Shown here: in pieces, positions 55,487 through 64,000 of the stretch
Numbering within the stretch: the first letter of the stretch is position 1
Layout: the number at the start of each line of letters is the position of its first letter
Source of the DNA: Xenorhabdus miraniensis
GTDB lineage: Bacteria > Pseudomonadota > Gammaproteobacteria > Enterobacterales > Enterobacteriaceae
Length of the DNA: 64,000 nucleotides
Assembly: GCF_002632615.1 (NCBI RefSeq)
Contig: NZ_NITZ01000022.1
Location: 1-64,000 of the forward strand
Reading direction: 5' to 3'
Translations under genes and position numbers: made by a program
The notes under the pieces: model-generated
The model's database searches: none
What the model saw: the letters and a program-made list of their open reading frames with translations, nothing else
Told to the model about the DNA's origin: nothing

Positions 55487-55639
55487 TTTATCCACCATAT
55501 CTTACTGACAACACTACAAAGCCTCATAACTCCATTTCAACCCAATTAAAAGCGAATAATGCTTAACAATTAGTTAACACTTGAAATTAAAGTCAATATT
55601 TTTTACCCATTCTTCGAATGGTTACCGCAATACCCCCCT

Positions 55640-55667
55640 GCCACCCGTTAACGCTGGTGGCTTTTTT
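55640..55667 (+). terminator. Terminator/attenuator before terS
   Basis: The stem GCCACC/GGTGGC followed by TTTTTT ends 20 bp before the small terminase start. Only read-through, for example under Q, would let the head operon be expressed from upstream. Confidence 0.8.
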
Positions 55668-55686
55668 CTTTGTAAGGAATCAAGAC

Positions 55687-56316
55687 ATGGCACAAAAGAA
55701 AATCCAGCTTACTGATGAGCAAAAGATTTTCTTTGATGCCTTAACTCCACTACAGCAAAAATTCGCACTGGGTATCCTGAAAGGGTTAAATCAGGTCGAT
55801 TCTTATCGTAAGGCAGGAGGGAAGGCAAAAGGAGAATCTGCCCGAACTCAGGCGAGCCGAATGATAACATTTGATAACGTTAAAACCTTTCTCGACACCA
55901 TGAACCAAGAAGCCGTTTCCGATGCCGTAATGAGCCGCCAAGAAGCCTTAGAGCGCTTATCAGCAATGGGACGTGTTTCCATTCACGATATCGCCGACTT
56001 CCGTAACAGTCAGATAGGGGAAGACGAAGAGGGCAAACCAGTATTTCAAGCAACTTGGCAATTTAAAGATTCAGCGTTGCAGAACCCTGCCGCCTTAAGT
56101 GCCATCTCAGAACTGACCACCGGCAAGGACGGCATCAAGTTAAAACTTCATGACCCGAAAGCCGCTATCAAGCAATTGGCTGACCTGATGGGCTGGGATG
56201 CACCGAAAAAAACAGAGCTGACAGGCAAAGATGGCGGTCCTATCCAAACGGTCGCCTTGACTAAGGCAGAGTATCAACAAGCCCGGCAGGAGATGTTAGA
56301 TGAGGATGACTGCTGA
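55687..56316 (+). CDS. Terminase small subunit
   Basis: The ATG at 55687 (AAGGA upstream) gives 209 residues. The N-terminal part resembles Terminase_2 family proteins: LTPLQQKFALGILKGLNQVD, then YRKAGGKAKGESARTQASRM and VMSRQEALERLSAMGRVSI. The C-terminal part is probably the region that contacts the large subunit (DPKAAIKQLADLMGWDAPKK). It overlaps terL by 17 bp. Confidence 0.88.
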   Translation: MAQKKIQLTDEQKIFFDALTPLQQKFALGILKGLNQVDSYRKAGGKAKGESARTQASRMITFDNVKTFLDTMNQEAVSDAVMSRQEALERLSAMGRVSIHDIADFRNSQIGEDEEGKPVFQATWQFKDSALQNPAALSAISELTTGKDGIKLKLHDPKAAIKQLADLMGWDAPKKTELTGKDGGPIQTVALTKAEYQQARQEMLDEDDC

Positions 56317-57772
56317 GCAACGGGATTTTGCCCGTAAGATAGAATGCGAAGAAGACGGTCTGTACTTTTCTCGTTATTTCTTCAAACAACGGATGGGCAG
56401 CAAGATGATTGTTGCTCCGCATCACCTGATCATTGATGAGACCTTGCAGCGGGTGATCGATGGCGAGATATCCCGGCTGATTATCAATGTCCCACCCGGT
56501 TATACCAAAACAGAACTGGCGACCATTAATTTGATGGGGCGAGGGCTGGCACTCAATAACCGTGCTCGGTTTATGCACCTGTCATACTCCCACAATCTGG
56601 CCTTACTCAATTCCTCTACAACACGCAATATGGTGAAGTCACGGGCGTATCAGTCTTTGTGGCCCATGACCTTGCGTGATGATGCGGACAGTAAAGCCAT
56701 GTGGTGGACCGAGCACGGTGGCGGAGTGTATGCCTCATCTGCGGCGGGACAGGTAACTGGGTTCCGTGCAGGTCATATGGAGTCGGGCTGGCAGGGGGCA
56801 TTGATCATTGATGACCCGGTTAAACCCGATGATGCCTACAGTGAAACCATCCGCAGTGGCGTCAACACCCGTTTCAATGAAACCATCAAATCCCGTCTGG
56901 CCATTGAGACAACACCAATAATTGTCATCATGCAGCGTATCCACTATCACGACCTGAGCGGCTATCTGTTACGGGGTGGCAGTGGAGAACAATGGCATCA
57001 TCTTTGTTTGCCGGTGATTATTGATAACTCGGTATCTTATGAAACACTGTTTCCTGAACACACCCATGCCATTCCCATTGAGCATGGTTTGCCAGCGGGG
57101 TGGTTGTGGCCGTTCAAGCATAATGAATCACACCGTGTTTCGCTGTTCTCCCATCGCAGAACGGCAGAGGCACAATATATGCAGCGTCCTCGCAAGTTCA
57201 ATGAAGAAGGCGCGTTATGGACGGAGCAAATGATAGCCGCCTCGCATGTCATGACGATCAGTCAGGAACTGACCCGCACGGTTGTGGCCATTGACCCGCA
57301 GGCGACCAATTCCGAAGAGAGTGACGAAACGGGCATTGTGGTGACAAGTCGCTACGGCACAGGAGACAGCAAACAATATAGTGTCGATGCGGATTACAGC
57401 AGCAAGTACTCCCCCAATGGTTGGGCAACTAAAGCGATCACTGCCTATGAGGAACATCAAGCCGATGCCATTGTGATCGAAACAAACCAAGGCGGTGATA
57501 TGGCAGAAAATACGCTTAGAAACGCCGGCTTCAAGGGACGGATTATCCGTGTTCATGCCAGTAAAGGGAAGTTCGCCCGGGCGGAGCCGATATCTGCACT
57601 TTACTCACAAGGGCGTGTCGCTCACCGGGGCAGTTTGTACCAACTGGAGAATCAGCTAATGGAATATGTACCTGCTACTGCAAAAAAATCCCCTGACCGG
57701 CTCGATGCAATGGTGTGGGGATTGACTGAACTCTCACAGAAAAAAGGCAGTTTCTTTACAACCAAGAGGTAA
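56300..57772 (+). CDS. Terminase large subunit
   Basis: 490 residues. ATPase: Walker A-like INVPPGYTKTELA near 75 and Walker B ALIIDDPVKPDD near 170, with the coupling motif IVIMQRIHYHDL near 215. Nuclease: VVAIDPQATNSEESDETGIV near 335 and SPDRLDAMVWGLTEL near the end supply the acidic residues. It cuts and packages DNA into the head with terS. Confidence 0.93.
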   Translation: MRMTAEQRDFARKIECEEDGLYFSRYFFKQRMGSKMIVAPHHLIIDETLQRVIDGEISRLIINVPPGYTKTELATINLMGRGLALNNRARFMHLSYSHNLALLNSSTTRNMVKSRAYQSLWPMTLRDDADSKAMWWTEHGGGVYASSAAGQVTGFRAGHMESGWQGALIIDDPVKPDDAYSETIRSGVNTRFNETIKSRLAIETTPIIVIMQRIHYHDLSGYLLRGGSGEQWHHLCLPVIIDNSVSYETLFPEHTHAIPIEHGLPAGWLWPFKHNESHRVSLFSHRRTAEAQYMQRPRKFNEEGALWTEQMIAASHVMTISQELTRTVVAIDPQATNSEESDETGIVVTSRYGTGDSKQYSVDADYSSKYSPNGWATKAITAYEEHQADAIVIETNQGGDMAENTLRNAGFKGRIIRVHASKGKFARAEPISALYSQGRVAHRGSLYQLENQLMEYVPATAKKSPDRLDAMVWGLTELSQKKGSFFTTKR

Positions 57773-57777
57773 TTTTC

Positions 57778-59280
57778 ATGTGGCCATTCTCAAAACGCCA
57801 GCCCACAGAGCCACCCGTTAAACGTTCAGCGTTCTCAACAGACTTATATCCGGCACTGGCAAAAGATAACGGCTTCAAGGGGTTGGACTTGCCACAGCCC
57901 ACCATTCCCGGCGTGGCGATGGATTCCATTGATGGCACCATACCCCAATTCAAGGCAGGCAGTGTCTACGGTGTCCCGGAAGCGCAAGCGGCGTGGTATG
58001 CCAATCAGATGTTTATTGGCAACAATATGTGTGCGGTGATTGCCAAGCACTGGCTGGTGGACAAAGCGTGTAATATGCCCGCCCGTGATGCTATCCGGCA
58101 GGGGTACGAAATCGACTGTGAAGACAGCGAGGTTATCGACCGTCTTAAGCAGCGGGATAAAAAATACCGTATTAATAATGCCATGAAAGAGTTGGTGCAT
58201 TTCGGGCGTGTGTACGGGGGACGGATTGCGCTGTTTGTCGTGGAAACGTCCAACCCGAAAGCGTTCTATGAAAATCCATTTAACCCGGACGGCATCACTA
58301 AAGGCAGTTATAAAGGGATTAAGCAGATTGATCCCCAGTGGGTCACACCGGAACTGACCGCCGATAACGTGCAAGACCCGGCCTCGCTCCATTTCTATGA
58401 GCCAACCTATTACCGGATAGGCGGACGGCGTTATCACAAATCCCATCTGGTGAAGTTTGTCCCGTTCCCCGTGCCGAATGTGTTAAAGCCGATGTATAAC
58501 TATTTCGGTGTCTCTGTACCCGAGCGCGTATATGAACGCGTGTATGCTTCAGAACGTACCGCTAACGAAGCGCCGCAACTGGCAATGACCAAGCGGTTAC
58601 TGACACTCGGCATGGCCGATGCGGAAAACGCCGATAAGGGCGTGATTGCTGAGAATATCGAATATTTCGCGCTGATGCGGGATAACTACGGCGTGCAGAT
58701 CACCAGTAATTCAGACACTGTACAGCAGTTTGATACCTCGTTGGCGGATTTAGATGCCACTATTATGACGCAATACCAGCTTGTGGCTGCTGCTGCCAAT
58801 GTCCCCGCGACTAAGCTACTGGGCACCACGCCGAAAGGGTGGAACGCATCGGGCGAGTATGAAGAAGCGGCTTATCGTGAAGAGCTGGAAAGCATTCAGG
58901 CCAATGATTTGGAAGATCTGCTACAGCGACATTATGACATTCTGCTGCGCAGTGAAGGGCTGCCGATTGTGGATATCAGTATCTCATGGCGGCCGTTGGA
59001 TAGTCCCACGGCAGCTGAGTATGCCGATATTGAGCTGAAGGATTCCCAGACCGCCGTTAACTACGCCAACGTCGGCGCGGTGGATGGATTAGATATTCGT
59101 AAGAAACTGGCGGCGGACAAAGAATCCTCCTATTTCGGCTTGGACATTAACGAGGAAGGTTATGGCGAAGAAGATCCGCTTGCGGTCGAAGCGGGAGCGC
59201 TGGGCGGTGCAGAGGCAGGCGGTCATGAAGGGCAAGCCGCTTCACTACTCGGCGGCCTCAACCGACCGTTATCAACGTGA
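57778..59280 (+). CDS. Portal protein (DUF1073)
   Basis: A 500-residue DUF1073 portal. Conserved parts are ANQMFIGNNMCAVIAKHWLV, ACNMPARDAIRQGYEI, LVHFGRVYGGRIALFVVE and LLGTTPKGWNASGEYEEAAY. The C-terminal 40 residues overlap the start of the following head gene in another frame for about 119 bp. It forms the head vertex ring through which DNA is packaged. Confidence 0.94.
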   Translation: MWPFSKRQPTEPPVKRSAFSTDLYPALAKDNGFKGLDLPQPTIPGVAMDSIDGTIPQFKAGSVYGVPEAQAAWYANQMFIGNNMCAVIAKHWLVDKACNMPARDAIRQGYEIDCEDSEVIDRLKQRDKKYRINNAMKELVHFGRVYGGRIALFVVETSNPKAFYENPFNPDGITKGSYKGIKQIDPQWVTPELTADNVQDPASLHFYEPTYYRIGGRRYHKSHLVKFVPFPVPNVLKPMYNYFGVSVPERVYERVYASERTANEAPQLAMTKRLLTLGMADAENADKGVIAENIEYFALMRDNYGVQITSNSDTVQQFDTSLADLDATIMTQYQLVAAAANVPATKLLGTTPKGWNASGEYEEAAYREELESIQANDLEDLLQRHYDILLRSEGLPIVDISISWRPLDSPTAAEYADIELKDSQTAVNYANVGAVDGLDIRKKLAADKESSYFGLDINEEGYGEEDPLAVEAGALGGAEAGGHEGQAASLLGGLNRPLST

Positions 59281-60016
59281 CCTGTCACGCCTGATAAAAC
59301 GGATGCTCAGGGACTATGAACAGACGTTAACGCAGTTGCAGGGTGATTTTGAACCGATGGCGATGGACGCCAGTTTTGCCAGCCAGACCCGAATCTGGCT
59401 AAATAAGTTAAAGCGTCGCTGGGACAGCATCTTTAATCGCAAGGCCGCAGAAATGGCCGGTAAGTTTACCTCACAGGTGGACATGAGCGCACAACGCAGC
59501 CTGGACGATTCCCTGAAACAACTCTCCGGCGGTATCACGATAAAAACCCCGGCCATGCCGGAAGCCCTGAAAGAAAAAATGATTGCCGCAACGGCAGAAA
59601 ACGTATCCCTGATCAAATCCATCCCGCAGCAGTTTCATTCCCGTATCGAGGGCGCAGCATTGCGTTCAGTTAGTCAGACCGGCAGCGGCAGTAAAACACT
59701 GCTGGATGAAATACGGGATATCGGTGGGGTGACAGAGGAACGGGCAAAGTTTATTGCCGTTGACCAGACCCGCAAAATTACCACGGCGGCGAACTCTGCA
59801 CGCATGAAATCATCAGGTATCCGTAAAGCCGTCTGGCACCACTCGGGAGGAAGTGCTGAGCCCAGGGAGTTACATCTTGAACTTGATGGTGAAATTTTTG
59901 ATTTAGATAACCCTCCTGTAATTAACAAGAAAACGGGAAGGCGCGGATTACCGGGAGAGGAACCGGGATGTAAATGTTTTATGACGCCAGTAATAGATTT
60001 CGGTGAGGAGACATGA
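59162..60016 (+). CDS. Head morphogenesis protein (PF04233-like)
   Basis: 284 residues. The first 40 residues overlap the portal gene, so the start may be the ATG at 59162 or an internal one at 59225. The conserved part is residues 180-275 (GGVTEERAKFIAVDQTRKIT, then WHHSGGSAEPRELHLELDGE and GEEPGCKCFMTPVI), the minor-head domain with its single GCKC motif. It is a minor capsid protein near the portal. Confidence 0.88.
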   Translation: MAKKIRLRSKRERWAVQRQAVMKGKPLHYSAASTDRYQRDLSRLIKRMLRDYEQTLTQLQGDFEPMAMDASFASQTRIWLNKLKRRWDSIFNRKAAEMAGKFTSQVDMSAQRSLDDSLKQLSGGITIKTPAMPEALKEKMIAATAENVSLIKSIPQQFHSRIEGAALRSVSQTGSGSKTLLDEIRDIGGVTEERAKFIAVDQTRKITTAANSARMKSSGIRKAVWHHSGGSAEPRELHLELDGEIFDLDNPPVINKKTGRRGLPGEEPGCKCFMTPVIDFGEET

Positions 60017-61272
60017 CAAAGCGAACCTATGACAACAACGGCTGGCTGGAAGTCAAAGACAACCCCATCTCAAAAGTTGGGGTTTTTGATTATCTGGGGG
60101 CAGAAATCGGTGCTCCTGTCGCCGATCAGATTTATCGGGTATTGCGCCCACAGGAAGAATTGGAAAGCGCCGCCACCATCAATTCATTTCGGTTAATGCC
60201 CTTTGTGGATGAGCACGAGATGTTAGGCAAAGAGGCCACGCCTGCCGAGCAGAAAGGCATTGAGGGCGTGATTGGCGAGAACGTCTATTTCGATTACCCG
60301 TATCTCAAAGGCAATATCAAGATCTTATCCAACGCAGCATTAAACCAGATTGATAGCGGCAAGGTTGAGCTATCACCGGGTTACCGCTGCCGTTACGAAT
60401 TCACCCCCGGTATTTTTGAGGGCGAGCACTATGACGCCATTCAGCGGGATATTCGGGCAAATCACTTAGCACTGGTGGCAGAGGGGAGAAATGGCCCGGA
60501 TGTCGCCGTGCAAGATCACGTTATTACTATCGATACCAAGGAGTTAGTCACTATGGCTACCGAAGAGCAAGACAAAGACAAAAAAGATCAACCGACAACC
60601 GATGATAGCGGTTTCACGCCAGAGCAGCTTGAGGCGTTGCAGGCGATGATTGCCGCCGCAATATCCGGGCAACAAACGCCAGCAGTAGACGACGACCCGG
60701 AGAAAAAAGATACCAGTGACGATGATGCTGAAGAGAAAGCCGAAGACGCGGTAGAAGAAGCGGAAACCGCCGCTGAAGCGGCCGAAACGGGTGAACCCGA
60801 AGCGGTGGAGAATGCCGAAATTGCCATTGAAGCGGCAGAGCAGGCGATTGAAGAGGCGAAAGAGCATCTTGACCAAGCGACGACCGACAGCTTAAACCGT
60901 CGCATCAAACGCATTCGTCGTGGCATACAGGCAATGGATGACATTTCCCGCTTGAAACGCAAGGTTAACCGATTGGAGAAAGCCAAGCCCACGCTGGATA
61001 CGGGCGAAATGATTAAGCAACTGGCAGGCCGTGACACACTGGCGCACAAACTGACCCCGTTTGTCGGCGTATTTGACCACAGCTGCATGACCAAACAGGG
61101 CGTGGCGGAATACGGTGTCAAACAGCTCGGAATTCCCTGTCAGAAAGGGCAGGAAGTGATCGCACTCGATGCGTGGATGCACGGGCGCGTACCGGATTCA
61201 CAACGGCCAACAACGACAATGGATACCGCCACCACGCAACAATCCATTAAAGACAAGTGGAGTAAAAAATAA
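60013..61272 (+). CDS. DUF2213 phage protease/scaffold-like protein
   Basis: 419 residues. The N-terminal 180 residues match DUF2213 (ISKVGVFDYLGAEIG, then RLMPFVDEHEMLG and LSPGYRCRYEFTPGIFEGEH), which acts as a prohead protease in several phages. After about residue 190 follows a strongly acidic and Ala/Glu-rich helix (EEKAEDAVEEAETAAEAAET), the expected scaffold. The C-terminus has an LDTGEMIKQLAGRDTLAHKL segment. Capsid genes follow directly. Confidence 0.85.
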   Translation: MTKRTYDNNGWLEVKDNPISKVGVFDYLGAEIGAPVADQIYRVLRPQEELESAATINSFRLMPFVDEHEMLGKEATPAEQKGIEGVIGENVYFDYPYLKGNIKILSNAALNQIDSGKVELSPGYRCRYEFTPGIFEGEHYDAIQRDIRANHLALVAEGRNGPDVAVQDHVITIDTKELVTMATEEQDKDKKDQPTTDDSGFTPEQLEALQAMIAAAISGQQTPAVDDDPEKKDTSDDDAEEKAEDAVEEAETAAEAAETGEPEAVENAEIAIEAAEQAIEEAKEHLDQATTDSLNRRIKRIRRGIQAMDDISRLKRKVNRLEKAKPTLDTGEMIKQLAGRDTLAHKLTPFVGVFDHSCMTKQGVAEYGVKQLGIPCQKGQEVIALDAWMHGRVPDSQRPTTTMDTATTQQSIKDKWSKK

Positions 61273-61763
61273 TGGCAATACCAAAAAGCATTCTCAGCGG
61301 GCTGGTCAGTGGCGTCGTCGGGGAAACATCCCACAGCGGCCCCATTCGCGTGACCAGCGCCGTACTGTCCTCAGCGGATGAAAAAAAGAACCTGTTCGGG
61401 CTGGCCTACACCTACAGTGATTTTGATGTGGAATCGGTGCAGGTGGGCGGAACAGGTCCCTTTGCGGGGATTATGATTAACCCGAAAGCCTACCGTATCG
61501 GGGAGAGCTACGCCCTGAACGGCACGACAGGCGAATTCCTGACGATGGGGGAAGTTAACGTGCGGCTGAAATCCGGCGTCAAGCGCATTAATGCCCCGGT
61601 CGTCTTTGATGTCGACGGAGAATTGTCCGCCAAAGGAAACATTGCGACAGGTGACCGGGTTATCGGCTTTGTGTCCCGTCATCTGGAGTCAGCGGAAGAT
61701 CCGCATTTGTGCGTGGTTCGCCTGACTGAAATTCCTTACCCAACCACAGCAAAAGGGGAATAA
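61272..61763 (+). CDS. Capsid-associated structural protein (cement-like)
   Basis: 163 residues, beta-rich (SGPIRVTSAVLSSADEKKNL is not a motif but shows the beta character), with LTMGEVNVRLKSGVKRINAP and VVFDVDGELSAKGNIATGDR. It lies between the protease/scaffold and the major capsid gene, the usual place for capsid cement or head decoration proteins. The function is by position and composition. Confidence 0.72.
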   Translation: MAIPKSILSGLVSGVVGETSHSGPIRVTSAVLSSADEKKNLFGLAYTYSDFDVESVQVGGTGPFAGIMINPKAYRIGESYALNGTTGEFLTMGEVNVRLKSGVKRINAPVVFDVDGELSAKGNIATGDRVIGFVSRHLESAEDPHLCVVRLTEIPYPTTAKGE

Positions 61764-61765
61764 AC

Positions 61766-62833
61766 ATGGCTGTCAGTCAAGAGAAGTTTTATCTGTCAGG
61801 AAGAGAGATCCGCGAACGTGGCCCGTTGAATATCACGGCTGACCAGAAATGGTCTTACGGTGAAATGGAACAACTCGGCTTTGGCGGCCTGCATGCGATG
61901 GACTCCGCGTTAACCGGCCCGGCAGCAGCAGGCGGCTTTATCCAGCGCCATATGTTGCAGCATGTCCTGCCGGGGCTGATCCGTACTGCCACCCGCATCC
62001 GTATTCTGGATGAAATCACGGGCGTCATGACGGCGGGTGAATGGCACCATGAAGAGATTGTGCTCAATGTAGCAACACCGGTGGCAAAAGCGGAGCTGTA
62101 CGGCGATCACACCAATATCCCGTTTGCCAGCTATGAAAATGATATCGAACGCCGCGGCATCGTGCGTTATGAGCAGGGTTTTCGGGTCGGCAAGCTGGAA
62201 GAGGCACGACAGAGTGCCGCCGGGTTCGAGTCGGCCGCTGAAAAACGCCATGCCGCGACGGAGTCACTGGAAATGTCCCGTGAGCGCACCGGTTACTTTG
62301 GTTTTAACAGTGCAGAAACGCGGGTGTTTGGCCTGTTGAATGATCCCAACCTGCCTGCCTATGAAACAGCAAAGAAACGCTGGCCGGATGCCACTTTTGC
62401 CGAGATCACCGCAGACATTACTGCGATGTTTTCCCGTATCGAATTGTCGTCCGGTGGGCGCATTAAGGATGATACTGCCATTACACAAGTTCTTCCGTTG
62501 GGCTACCGTTCGGTGCTGAATATCGCCAATCCGGTGGCACGGGGTGAAACGGTGATGCAGTGGGTGAAAGAGAATTACCCGAATCTGCGCTTTGTCTTCT
62601 CGCCAGAGTTCCGTGAGGCCAATGGGGGCGCAAATATCACTTACCTGTTTGCTGACAGCGTAGACGATGGCTCAAGCGCCACCAATGCCACGCTCTTGCA
62701 GGTCGTGCCCGTCAAGTACCAATTGCTGGGTTCGGAAAATGGCATCAAAGGCTATCTGGAAGATGCGACCAACGCCACTGCCGGTATTTTCGTTACCCGT
62801 CCGTGGGCCATCACCCGTCTGACTGGCATTTAA
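61766..62833 (+). CDS. Major capsid protein (DUF2184)
   Basis: 355 residues of the DUF2184 major capsid family. Typical stretches are IRILDEITGVMTAGEWHHEE, IPFASYENDIERRGIVRYEQ, GFRVGKLEEARQSAAGFESA and MSRERTGYFGFN. The C-terminal part (VPVKYQLLGSENGIKGYLED, then TAGIFVTRPWAITRLTGI) completes the HK97-like fold. It follows the cement-like gene by 2 bp. Confidence 0.92.
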   Translation: MAVSQEKFYLSGREIRERGPLNITADQKWSYGEMEQLGFGGLHAMDSALTGPAAAGGFIQRHMLQHVLPGLIRTATRIRILDEITGVMTAGEWHHEEIVLNVATPVAKAELYGDHTNIPFASYENDIERRGIVRYEQGFRVGKLEEARQSAAGFESAAEKRHAATESLEMSRERTGYFGFNSAETRVFGLLNDPNLPAYETAKKRWPDATFAEITADITAMFSRIELSSGGRIKDDTAITQVLPLGYRSVLNIANPVARGETVMQWVKENYPNLRFVFSPEFREANGGANITYLFADSVDDGSSATNATLLQVVPVKYQLLGSENGIKGYLEDATNATAGIFVTRPWAITRLTGI

Positions 62834-62887
62834 TCTCAGCCCTCTGCTGAGGGCACTTTATTTATTCTTCAAGGCAGGAGCTTCTTC

Positions 62888-63238
62888 ATGTCTCAATCTC
62901 TTTACGTCTATTGCACCCTGTCCAACGACCAGAACTATGCGGTACGTGACGGTACGGTGTTTATTCACGGGCAGGCCAATATCATGACCCGGGCGATGCA
63001 CACGCCGCGTGGACGCGTGACCGAAGTCAGTGCAGAACAATATGCGCAACTGAAAGACAATCACGTTTTCACGCTGCACAAAGAAAACGGGTTTATCACG
63101 GTGGAAACCCGTCAGGCCGATCCGGAAAAAGTGGCCACCAATATGGAGGCCAGCGACCAGTCCGCACCAGATACGCCGGAATCACTGGAAGCGGAAGGTC
63201 AGGAAACGCCCAAGACCAATAAAGGTAAGGGCAAATAA
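62888..63238 (+). CDS. Small head-region protein, unknown
   Basis: 116 residues: a beta-rich start (SLYVYCTLSNDQNYAVRDGT), a segment TRAMHTPRGRVTEVSAEQYA, and a charged Glu/Lys tail (TNKGKGK). It lies between the major capsid and DUF4054 genes. No function is known. Confidence 0.75.
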   Translation: MSQSLYVYCTLSNDQNYAVRDGTVFIHGQANIMTRAMHTPRGRVTEVSAEQYAQLKDNHVFTLHKENGFITVETRQADPEKVATNMEASDQSAPDTPESLEAEGQETPKTNKGKGK

Positions 63239-63675
63239 TGACAGCGGATACTTTTCCCCTAACATCGTTTCGGGTGTTGTATCCGCAGTTTGCTTCAATA
63301 CCTGATGACGAAGTTGACCTGATTGCTACCTCTGCCCAGCATTACTTTTCACCGTGCCGGGGCGTTTGTACTGATGAACTTTGGATGCTAGTGGTTGCTC
63401 ATATGCTGCAACTGCGTCAGCTTATGGCACAGGGTGAATCGCCTACGGGTGTCGTGACCGCTGCCACGATGGGCAGCGTGAATGTGTCGTTTACCGCACC
63501 GCCTGTCGGGTCAAATACCTCCCACTGGTTTAACCTGACGCCGTTTGGCCAGCAATATCTGGCGCTGCTGAACCGCTGTGGCCGTGCGCCGTTCTATGTG
63601 GGCGGTGGCGGTGAGCGGTCAGCCTTTCGCAGTGTGGGCGGGCGTTTTCCCAATCGCGGGAGGGTATTGCGATGA
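63238..63675 (+). CDS. DUF4054 head completion/connector protein
   Basis: 145 residues matching DUF4054: FRVLYPQFASIPDDEVDLIA, then LWMLVVAHMLQLRQLMAQGE and GSVNVSFTAPPVGSNTSHWF, and QQYLALLNRCGRAPFYVGGG. These are gp6-like adaptor proteins that join head and tail. It overlaps the next gene by 4 bp. Confidence 0.88.
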   Translation: MTADTFPLTSFRVLYPQFASIPDDEVDLIATSAQHYFSPCRGVCTDELWMLVVAHMLQLRQLMAQGESPTGVVTAATMGSVNVSFTAPPVGSNTSHWFNLTPFGQQYLALLNRCGRAPFYVGGGGERSAFRSVGGRFPNRGRVLR

Positions 63676-64000
63676 GCCAGAAACTGGCACACATGAAGAA
63701 GTTGTATGACGAACTGGGCCAGAAGCAGATCAAAGTCGGTTTTTTTGAGCACAGTAAATACCCCGATGGCACCTCCATTGCGTATGTGGCCACGATCCAA
63801 GAATTGGGTCATGGCGCTATCCCACCCAGACCCTTTATGCGCCCGGCCATGCAGGAAAACCGGGCGGAATATGCGTCATTAATACAACGTGCCGTCAACG
63901 CGGCCATTAAGGGCAACATCACTATCCATGATGGGTTAAATCAGGTTGGCGCGAAAGCGGCCGGCGATGTTCAGCGGCATATTCGCGCTGTCCAGACACC
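63672..64000 (+). CDS. Tail completion/connector protein, partial
   Basis: An ATG at 63672 opens a frame of 109 codons that runs off the right edge. The start (KLAHMKKLYDELGQKQIKVG, then IQELGHGAIPPRPFMRPAMQ) resembles HK97 gp10-like / tail completion proteins. The following 3' part and the rest of the tail lie outside the window. Confidence 0.8.
   Translation, partial: MSQKLAHMKKLYDELGQKQIKVGFFEHSKYPDGTSIAYVATIQELGHGAIPPRPFMRPAMQENRAEYASLIQRAVNAAIKGNITIHDGLNQVGAKAAGDVQRHIRAVQT

Larger units (their letters stand above)
40590..64000 (+). mobile_element. Second prophage integrated at tRNA-Leu (right end outside window)
   Basis: The segment runs integrase, AlpA-like and Rha-like regulators, immunity switch, DUF927 primase, antiterminator Q, methyltransferase, lysis genes, terminase, portal and capsid genes. 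The early half resembles P4-type islands (integrase, AlpA, Icd, primase), but full head genes follow, so this is a complete tailed phage rather than a satellite. The tail genes lie beyond 64000, so the tail type cannot be called. Confidence 0.93.

Noticed and set aside
57844..58446. Minus-strand ORF of 200 codons opposite the DUF1073 portal
   Set aside because: A shadow frame. The portal on the plus strand is well supported.

Overview
The window is a Gram-negative chromosome segment, most likely from the Enterobacterales and probably the Morganellaceae (Xenorhabdus or Photorhabdus-like). The evidence is the conserved uvrY-uvrC-pgsA-tRNA-Gly-Cys-Leu order, the close resemblance of UvrC and PgsA to enterobacterial versions, the moderate AT content of the host genes and the style of the prophage genes. 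The genus is inference. Two unrelated prophages flank about 8 kb of host DNA.

Region 1 (1 to about 32,289, nearly all on the minus strand) is a near-complete Mu-like transposable prophage, read right to left. In order come a divergent repressor and Ner-like switch, MuA transposase, MuB ATPase, an accessory early block (DUF3164, ANR-type, HD hydrolase, GemA/gp16), a Mor-like activator, a low-GC secreted-protein cargo gene, a C-like activator, a lysis cassette (holin, SAR-type lysozyme, Rz with nested Rz1), terminase, portal, head genes F, G, I and T, contractile tail sheath and tube, a tail chaperone pair with a visible -1 slippery site, tape measure, baseplate and tail fibre. A tail-fibre assembly gene enters from the left edge on the opposite strand. 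Four copies of a shared upstream motif with a -10-like element at nearly constant distance (before C, before the holin, before protease I and before gp46) look like the middle and late activator-dependent promoters. The right prophage end lies beyond base 1.

Region 2 (about 32,277-40,700) is host DNA. It holds a short ORF overlapping the ada stop at the prophage junction, ada with a degenerate zinc site, a divergent LysR/EamA exporter pair, a 2-TM channel-like membrane protein, a GFA-family protein, uvrY, uvrC, pgsA and the tRNA operon glyW-cysT-leuZ.

Region 3 (about 40,600-64,000, mostly plus strand) is a second prophage integrated at the 3' end of tRNA-Leu. It has a P4-type tyrosine integrase, an AlpA-like regulator, a Rha-like protein, a very unusual 500-bp array of DNA/RNA hairpins, and a switch made of a ribbon-helix-helix gene, repeated operators, a probable C4-type antisense RNA and an Icd-like gene. 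Then come a primase/DUF927 replication protein, an iteron-like putative origin, antiterminator Q, a beta-class DNA methyltransferase, a Tad2 (DUF2829)-like protein with a long C-terminal extension, a lambda-type lysis cassette, and terminase-portal-capsid genes that run off the right edge. Terminators after Q, after the Tad2-like gene and before terS fit Q-dependent read-through into the late genes. The Rz/Rz1 pair is clearly homologous between the two prophages, which suggests module exchange.
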